This document shows, piece by piece, positions 49,396 through 54,964 of a stretch of 54,964 nucleotides of DNA. A program made the position numbers and the translations under genes. This DNA is from Bacteroidaceae bacterium. GTDB taxonomy: Bacteria; Bacteroidota; Bacteroidia; Bacteroidales; Barnesiellaceae_A. Within the stretch, counting starts at the first letter, position 1. The number at the start of each line of letters is the position of its first letter. The DNA lies in NCBI GenBank assembly GCA_017522135.1, contig JAFXAB010000009.1:1-54964 (forward strand), written 5' to 3'. The notes below the pieces were generated by a model. The model was given only the letters and a program-made list of their open reading frames with translations, was not told the origin of the DNA and made no database searches.

Positions 49396-52173
49396 TCAGG
49401 GCTCTACCATCAACTTAACGTTGTTCCAATCCGGCCAATCTTGATTATCGACCATCACTTTAGGCTCCTGAAGTTTTCCGGTTTTGGCAGTAGCTGCACG
49501 CACGGCTTGAGCGGTTTTCTTAAACCATTCGAGCATTGTGAGATTGCCTCCGGCATCCTTCAACGTCTTTAACAAATAGTATGTATAATAACCTTGTTGC
49601 TTCTCGTGGAACACACTCGATGTCTGGTCACCGCTACTTGAGGCAAAACTCAATGTGTGTCCGTAAGGTCCTTTAACTACTGCCTCAGAACGTACACCCT
49701 TGGCGGCAAACAACGGAGCAGCACTCTTGTAACCGCCACTGAAGCAGGCATCCAAGAATATATAAGCACCCTTGATCGACAATTCGCTGAGTTGCTTATA
49801 TAGGTCGTCCAATTTCACACCATGTTTTACGTTCTTACCGGTAATATCGACAGGCAACAGATATGCCTCTTTGGTAGCATCGTCATTATTGCCATGACCC
49901 GAGTAGTAGAAGAAAAGTTCGGCTTCGGGGTCGGCCTTACCCATATTTACCAGCCAATCGATTTGCTCAATCATCAAACCAACAGTAGCATTGGCATATA
50001 TGCGAATATTATCGTGCGGTATACCGAATGTACGCTCGCAATACTCGCGGAACACTGCGGCATCGGCATCGGCATAAGGTACATTCACCTCGGCATTGGC
50101 ACCTACCGAACTATAGTCTTCATTACCGATAATCAAAGCATAACGGTGAGGATGAACAGCTCCTACAGGCATATCTTCCAACAACTCACGTTGCATACCG
50201 AACTTAAAGTCTTTGGCAATGACTTTACTGCGTACTTGTGTTTCACCGGCAATGGTTGCTACGAATGTCGAGGTAAGATAATCACCCAACTTCACCTTAT
50301 ACGTTTCGTTTATATACGATGTACGAGTCTCTTCACTGATATCTACCGTCACTGCGATCGAGTCGCCCTCATAGCGATTGTTCACCAAGAAACTATAGTC
50401 AAAGGTTTTCACTTCACCGGGAGCAATACTATCTATTACAGAGGCTGCTGCATCTGTCGCAAAGATATTTTTAGGAAGTTCAAAGCTGACCATAACATTG
50501 GTAGCCGGCACACTGCCCACGTTTTGCAAGGCAAGTTTAAATGTACCATTACTACCTTGTCGTATGGCTGAGCCATCCTTGGCAATAAACTGATAGTCGG
50601 GTACTATCAACTTAGGAACTGCCAACTCCTGCATCTGAACATTCAATCCGGCCGACGGTGCATCGAAACCATTTTGCTCAAAAGCATAAAGCATAATCTT
50701 GGCCTGTGCCGTGGGCAAGTCTTTCTTGGCAATATAGGTAAAGGTAAACTCTTTGGATTCACCTGACGGAATGTGTCCACCATCCTTTTCACGAATACCA
50801 TCAAAATAGGTCTCATAGCCTTGCTCTTCCGATAGGCGCAAACGCAGATTGTAAGCATCGCCCTCACCCTCGTTGCGGACTGAAAAACGGATGTCGAAAC
50901 GCTCATTGGCATCTATCACCTTATTGCCATTGGCATCAAAGAAACTTGTTGTATCGACACAGATAACAAGTTTGGGGGCTTTCAGCGGTGCTGCGACAGC
51001 CATATCGCCTGCCTCATTCGTTGCTTTATTGCCATGAATAAGATTATATTCGGCCAATTGAGATGCAAAGTTGTCATACGGTATTTTATTCTCGACCATA
51101 GACAACAGCACATTAGCTTCGGCATCTTTTTGCAAATACTGATAGATACTTGCAAGTCCCACCATATAATCGGTTTCCGATGGTCTCTTTTCGAGAATTT
51201 TCTCAAACAAGTCCTTGGCATTCAAGAAATATTCCGACGCACTATCATATATTTGAGCATACTCGGTGTCCGATATAACAGTCTTACCGGAAGCTATGAT
51301 AGAATCGCCAATATTATAATATGTACGTGCCAAGCCGGTCATCGTAGCATAGTCGTCGGGGTACAATACATACAAGCGTTTACACAACTCCAGAGCCTCC
51401 ATATATCTCTTCTGGTCTCTCAACAACTTGGCTTTGAGAGGCAACACTTGCACATCATTGGGATCTATAGCGAGAATGTGATCTATCGCTTGCGACATTT
51501 TTTCATAATTCTTCATTCTCATGTATAGGTTCACCTGATGATAATAAAACTCAAGTGTCATAGGAAACTTTGCAGTAGCCTCTACCAAGACTTGCTCTTG
51601 CATAGAATAATTTTTCTGTGTAAGGTAGGCCTGATTTAGATAGACATAACAATTGCGCATCGCCACATCATCTGCTACACCCAAAGACAGATACTCATTA
51701 AAATACTTAATAGAGAGGGTATAGTCTTTCAAATTATAATATCCCAAAGCTGTGTTATACAGGATATCGGAATAGTTGCCATCTCGCCCGAGAAGCTCGT
51801 CACGAAACTCTTTGTGTCGAGGAAGTTCAATATAAGCTGTTGCTTGTTCCAAGAATTTCAATTGTTGCTTTTGCTGAGAATAATAGACAGCACCGCTCAA
51901 CAATTGCGGATATATTGCACGCAATCTATTCTTGGCACTTGTCAGTTGCGCATCATTGTTGGGTGCATCCAACACTTTCACAAACTGATTGTAACTCTCC
52001 AACAAATAGGCATAGGTTTTATCGGGGTCTGTACCCTTATCGCGCTCGCTCTCATAGAACACATATTGTTGAGTGGCACGTTGCAACAATGTGGCAGCAT
52101 CTTGTGCCACCACATTGGTGCATACTCCCAATATCAATAAAAAAGCAATAATAGCTGTTTTTCTCATATTCAC
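49396..52173 (-). CDS. Exported TPR-CARDB-caspase (peptidase C14) protein
   Basis: A 925-residue exported protein (signal ending near VVA-QDA, residue 24). Residues about 30-365 are TPR-like helical repeats (NTALGYYNLKDYTLSIKYFN, ALELCKRLYVLYPDDYATM, VGLASIYQYLQKDAEAN). Two beta-sandwich units of CARDB type follow (about 395-480, FDIRFSVRNEGEGDAYNLRL; about 500-620, NVGSVPATNVMVSFELP). The C-terminal domain (about 675-890) is a caspase-like cysteine protease: ALIIGNEDYS at the first strand, His760 in YYSGHGNND and Cys810 in IFLDACFSGG form the catalytic dyad. Such enzymes cleave after Lys, Arg or Asp; specificity is not readable here. It begins one base after the WD40 gene ends, so the two form an operon. 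Confidence 0.9.
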   Translation of the reverse strand: MNMRKTAIIAFLLILGVCTNVVAQDAATLLQRATQQYVFYESERDKGTDPDKTYAYLLESYNQFVKVLDAPNNDAQLTSAKNRLRAIYPQLLSGAVYYSQQKQQLKFLEQATAYIELPRHKEFRDELLGRDGNYSDILYNTALGYYNLKDYTLSIKYFNEYLSLGVADDVAMRNCYVYLNQAYLTQKNYSMQEQVLVEATAKFPMTLEFYYHQVNLYMRMKNYEKMSQAIDHILAIDPNDVQVLPLKAKLLRDQKRYMEALELCKRLYVLYPDDYATMTGLARTYYNIGDSIIASGKTVISDTEYAQIYDSASEYFLNAKDLFEKILEKRPSETDYMVGLASIYQYLQKDAEANVLLSMVENKIPYDNFASQLAEYNLIHGNKATNEAGDMAVAAPLKAPKLVICVDTTSFFDANGNKVIDANERFDIRFSVRNEGEGDAYNLRLRLSEEQGYETYFDGIREKDGGHIPSGESKEFTFTYIAKKDLPTAQAKIMLYAFEQNGFDAPSAGLNVQMQELAVPKLIVPDYQFIAKDGSAIRQGSNGTFKLALQNVGSVPATNVMVSFELPKNIFATDAAASVIDSIAPGEVKTFDYSFLVNNRYEGDSIAVTVDISEETRTSYINETYKVKLGDYLTSTFVATIAGETQVRSKVIAKDFKFGMQRELLEDMPVGAVHPHRYALIIGNEDYSSVGANAEVNVPYADADAAVFREYCERTFGIPHDNIRIYANATVGLMIEQIDWLVNMGKADPEAELFFYYSGHGNNDDATKEAYLLPVDITGKNVKHGVKLDDLYKQLSELSIKGAYIFLDACFSGGYKSAAPLFAAKGVRSEAVVKGPYGHTLSFASSSGDQTSSVFHEKQQGYYTYYLLKTLKDAGGNLTMLEWFKKTAQAVRAATAKTGKLQEPKVMVDNQDWPDWNNVKLMVEP

Positions 52174-52174
52174 T

Positions 52175-54349
52175 TTATTTTACGGGGAAAGCATCTACGA
52201 TAATAAACTCAACATTGATTCTGCGATATTCGCCACCACGTTCTTTGGCAACTTCTACGTGATACTCAAATTCGTTCTTGGTATTGCTCAATGTCGTTAC
52301 ATTTTTTTCTATATAATCCTTTACACCGGCAGCACGCATAAATGCCAACTGCTCGTTGCTTGTTATACCATCGGCTTTTGTCACTGTTACATTATCCAAG
52401 TTACCGTTTTTGTAATAAGGTTCGTTGACAAAATCGCCATATTTGCCACTGTATGCTATGCGACCACGAATGGGGCTTGCATCGGCCGAGCCTGTAATGA
52501 TTACTTTCACCTGCTTGCCCTCCTCAAGATACTTGGCAAAGTCGCCCTCAAAAGCATGCTTGATAATCTTCATCAATGACATGGCGGCATTGGAGTTCTC
52601 TATGATATAATTACCCGAAGGGAAGTCGTCGCTGGCCGAGAAGCTCTTATTGATAACCTCATATTGATAACCCACCTTATAATTCAAGATTTTATTACCC
52701 TCAGCATTTACACTCGGAATAACCTCGGTCTTTACATCAATCTGAGTATTGTCCGAAATCAATTTTTCCTCCTTGTTCTCGGCTACGACTTGTTCTTTTA
52801 TCTCTTTCAACTGTATCTCTTCCTGGCTTATTTGTTGCATAATTTCCAAAGGCACATAATCGTCTTCTTCCATAGCCAACATTTCAAGGCGACCTATATT
52901 GTCGTAGATGTATACCTTGTCGGTTGTTTCATCACGCACCTCGATATATGCCAGCTCAAATTCGTCTTTCTCATTCAATACATAAATGGCATTTTCGTAT
53001 CTCAAGTTATCGTTGTTCTTCAAGTTTTCCACCTCTTCTTCGGGCACTTCCAGCGTAATTGAAGGCATGGTATTGAAACCTATGTTGAGCAATCCGCTCT
53101 CCGAGTCATAGTTGCCAACGAAAGGATTTTCAATAGAGAGACGATCACCGGCCAACTCGGTAGCTACTTCTTGCGCAAACAATTGTTGTTGTTTGATACG
53201 GCTTTCGTCGTTGACACGTATGGCATACTCTTCCATACTCTCGTTTTCGCCCATCTTTATCCATTCATTCATTTTGGTGTTTACACGCTCATCCAACACC
53301 TTGCCAAAGAAAGGACTCAACTGATTGGCGTCCCAGAATATTATAGAGTTAAAACGGTTGGACAACATATATACTTCGTCTTTCTGTCTGTCGGCAATGA
53401 AGTTTACTCTTGTCACCCAATTGGTACCTTCAGTCAATACTTGCTCGGCCAAGCCGGTCTTCAAGTTGATAATAACGATATCGGTATAATCTTTCACAAC
53501 ACTTATATACTTGCCTTCGGGGTGGAACGAAGGTGAAGAAAGATGATTGGCCTGCATATCAAACATAGAAGTCTTTTCCCAAGTCTTGGTATCGAAGACG
53601 TGCATATGTGTATCGGTAATTACTGCCAAGAAAGCTGCATCCTTCGAGAAGTCAAATCCTCTCACTTCACCGTCCATTTCAATACTCTTACGCAATGTAC
53701 GGGCTTGGAAATTCCATATATCGAGTTTCTTGCCCGAGGCTGCTGCAATAAAGTAGTTATTGGAACTCATTGCCAAGTGCAAGGCAGGAACATCGGCCTG
53801 AATATATGCCTGAGGCAAATATTCTTTGGTATCATAAACAATTATTTCACCCAAAGAATTGGATGCCAAGAAATGACGCGCATCGGGCGAATAACACATG
53901 GCCAAAGGTATGATTTGACCCTTTGAAGCCGCTTTCATCAATTTTTCACCTTCCTTGCCGGGCAATACAAAAGGAAGATTTTTTCTCTCTTTAAGGTCTT
54001 TACGTTTGTCTTTCAGCTCAAACATTTTGGTATTTCTTTCACGGAAAGAGTAGATAGAGATATTCTTCTTACCTCTTATAAGAGCGATAGAACTACCCGA
54101 TGGGTTGAAAACCATCTTATCTACACCCTCTACCTCGGTAATAAGTATATTGCGAGGAGCCCACACTTGTCCATTTGACAAGTACGATACGCAATAATTT
54201 GCGTTATCAAAATTGGCTATACTGTTTTCAGTACTTGTAATTGATTTCTCGACTACTTGTGCCATTACACTGAGACCACAGGCCGATAATGCGACAACAG
54301 AGAGCAACAGCTTCATCATGTGCCGTACTTGGATACTCTTTTTTTCCAT
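52175..54349 (-). CDS. Exported WD40-propeller protein with OmpA-like C-terminus
   Basis: A 724-residue exported protein. The leader has both a lipobox-like LSAC (Cys24) and a possible cleavage after VMA (residue 30), so lipoprotein or soluble is open. Residues about 60-345 are WD40-like repeats (VDKMVFNPSGSSIALIRGKKNISIYSF region, MCYSPDARHFLASNSLGEIIVYDT, FDFSKDAAFLAVITDTHMHVFDT, SFHPEGKYISVVKD). A glutamate-rich middle (about 440-560) leads to an OmpA-like domain (about 570-720): VKVIITGSADASPI, NEQLAFMRAAGVKDYIEKN and YRRINVEFI. The general plan recalls PorE-like propeller/OmpA proteins of Bacteroidetes. It heads the operon with the caspase. Confidence 0.8.
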   Translation of the reverse strand: MEKKSIQVRHMMKLLLSVVALSACGLSVMAQVVEKSITSTENSIANFDNANYCVSYLSNGQVWAPRNILITEVEGVDKMVFNPSGSSIALIRGKKNISIYSFRERNTKMFELKDKRKDLKERKNLPFVLPGKEGEKLMKAASKGQIIPLAMCYSPDARHFLASNSLGEIIVYDTKEYLPQAYIQADVPALHLAMSSNNYFIAAASGKKLDIWNFQARTLRKSIEMDGEVRGFDFSKDAAFLAVITDTHMHVFDTKTWEKTSMFDMQANHLSSPSFHPEGKYISVVKDYTDIVIINLKTGLAEQVLTEGTNWVTRVNFIADRQKDEVYMLSNRFNSIIFWDANQLSPFFGKVLDERVNTKMNEWIKMGENESMEEYAIRVNDESRIKQQQLFAQEVATELAGDRLSIENPFVGNYDSESGLLNIGFNTMPSITLEVPEEEVENLKNNDNLRYENAIYVLNEKDEFELAYIEVRDETTDKVYIYDNIGRLEMLAMEEDDYVPLEIMQQISQEEIQLKEIKEQVVAENKEEKLISDNTQIDVKTEVIPSVNAEGNKILNYKVGYQYEVINKSFSASDDFPSGNYIIENSNAAMSLMKIIKHAFEGDFAKYLEEGKQVKVIITGSADASPIRGRIAYSGKYGDFVNEPYYKNGNLDNVTVTKADGITSNEQLAFMRAAGVKDYIEKNVTTLSNTKNEFEYHVEVAKERGGEYRRINVEFIIVDAFPVK

Positions 54350-54412
54350 ATTATCGATTTTTAAAGTTGTTTTCCTAAGTTTGAGATAGAATAGTTAAAA
54401 CACAATTTTGCA

Positions 54413-54444
54413 CAAAAATATAAAATTAATACTACTCAAACAAT
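54413..54444 (-). promoter_or_regulatory. Promoter of the WD40-caspase operon
   Basis: On the minus strand ATTG (54441-54444), 20 bases, then TATTTTTG (54413-54420), 63 bases before the start codon. Confidence 0.5.
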
Positions 54445-54787
54445 TTTTACCGACTAAAAAATATGCCGAAATCTTTCTATATATCAACACGATACAACAA
54501 TATATTATATAAAATTGCAAGCGTTTTGATAGATATCTACAACCAAATTAAACATATATAATATATCACAAAACATAATAACACAAAAACAAGCGAAAAC
54601 ATTTACATTTGTCAATAAACAATTCCATCTCACGACCCATGCAATCAAAATAAAGTTAAACAAAATAATACCATTGAATAATCACGCTATTTTCGGGTCT
54701 GATTATCGCAAGACCATTGCATACATTGTAGAAAAATTACTGAATATGAGATACGGCTCGGAAAATTACAAATTCGAGCATACTTGA

Positions 54788-54819
54788 TTTGCATTTTCAC
54801 ACACCTTTCACTATATTTG
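54788..54819 (+). promoter_or_regulatory. Consensus promoter of tRNA-Ser
   Basis: TTTG (54788-54791), 20 bases, then TATATTTG (54812-54819): an exact match to both the -33 and -7 elements, with the tRNA beginning 26 bases downstream. Confidence 0.75.
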
Positions 54820-54845
54820 CACGTTCAAATAGCAACCATATTCAT

Positions 54846-54933
54846 GGAGTGATGCTCGAGTGGTTGAAGAGGCACGCCTGGAAAGCGTGTAGTCGTCACA
54901 AGCGGCTCGGGGGTTCGAATCCCCCTCACTCCG
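54846..54933 (+). tRNA. tRNA-Ser (anticodon GGA)
   Basis: An 88-base class II tRNA. The acceptor arm is GGAGTGA (54846-54852) with TCACTCC (54926-54932) and discriminator G at 54933, as expected for serine. The anticodon stem is CACGC/GCGTG with loop CTGGAAA and anticodon GGA at 54880-54882, which reads UCC and UCU. A long variable arm follows, and the T loop is TTCGAAT. CCA is not encoded. Confidence 0.97.
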
Positions 54934-54964
54934 CATCTCAAACGGCTGAAAATTAACAAAATAC

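Larger units (their letters stand above)
54350..54845. other. AT-rich intergenic region between the caspase operon and tRNA-Ser
   Basis: About 500 very AT-rich bases. They hold the promoter of the WD40-caspase operon near 54413-54444 and the tRNA promoter at 54788-54819. The part between (about 54450-54780) shows no gene, no repeat and no strong hairpin. Confidence 0.5.

Noticed and set aside
48357..54349. Caspase cassette as a phage-defence system
   Set aside because: All three proteins have export signals and there is no sensor NTPase, reverse transcriptase, TIR or similar defence partner, so I do not call it defence.

Overview
The window is about 55 kb of a Bacteroidota chromosome, almost certainly order Bacteroidales. 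The evidence is the gene set: Na+-NQR, meso-diaminopimelate dehydrogenase, a class II ribonucleotide reductase of Bacteroides type, BtuG/BtuB B12 import, LptF/G-RibBA, a PiT-PhoU fusion and a NamZ/MurK/AmpG cluster. Promoter-like sequences of the form TTG-N20/21-TAnnTTTG (the Bacteroidetes -33/-7 type), few Shine-Dalgarno sites, and many lipoprotein signals also fit. No mobile element, CRISPR array, rRNA or phage gene is visible, so this looks like core chromosome. I cannot name the family or genus.

Layout. 1-3.5 kb (minus): nqrB (cut by the window edge) and nqrA, a flavin-reductase-like protein, and an exported Fe-type superoxide dismutase. 3.9-10.5 kb (plus): B12-dependent ribonucleotide reductase, a membrane protein and a secreted GH2 beta-galactosidase. 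10.5-16.2 kb (minus): a complete RND efflux operon (adaptor, pump, outer-membrane factor). 16.5-18.1 kb (plus): diaminopimelate dehydrogenase and a HAD phosphatase. 18.1-25.2 kb (minus): a cobalamin-riboswitch-controlled operon coding for two large surface lipoproteins, the BtuG propeller and a BtuB receptor. 25.3-29.7 kb (minus): YigZ, RibBA, LptF/G permease and a START-like protein. 30-37.6 kb (plus): pta-ackA, rsfS-ftsH, and a PiT-PhoU phosphate transporter. 37.7-48.3 kb (plus): a tightly packed, partly overlapping seven-gene run that reads as a peptidoglycan turnover and MurNAc salvage cluster (amidase, GT2-DUF4922 fusion, SpoIID/LytB, AmpG-type permease, NamZ, MurK-type kinase, RsmI-like methyltransferase). 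48.4-54.3 kb (minus): three exported proteins, WD40/OmpA-like, TPR-CARDB-caspase and DUF4384. 54.8 kb: tRNA-Ser(GGA).

How the genes fit together. The B12 import operon and the B12-dependent nucleotide reductase are metabolically linked: the first supplies the cofactor of the second. The peptidoglycan cluster can be read as a path in which amidase and SpoIID trim wall glycans, NamZ releases MurNAc, an AmpG-type permease imports it and a BadF-type kinase phosphorylates it; no MurQ etherase gene is in view. The least explained parts are the exported caspase cassette and the glycosyltransferase-DUF4922 fusion inside the wall-salvage cluster.
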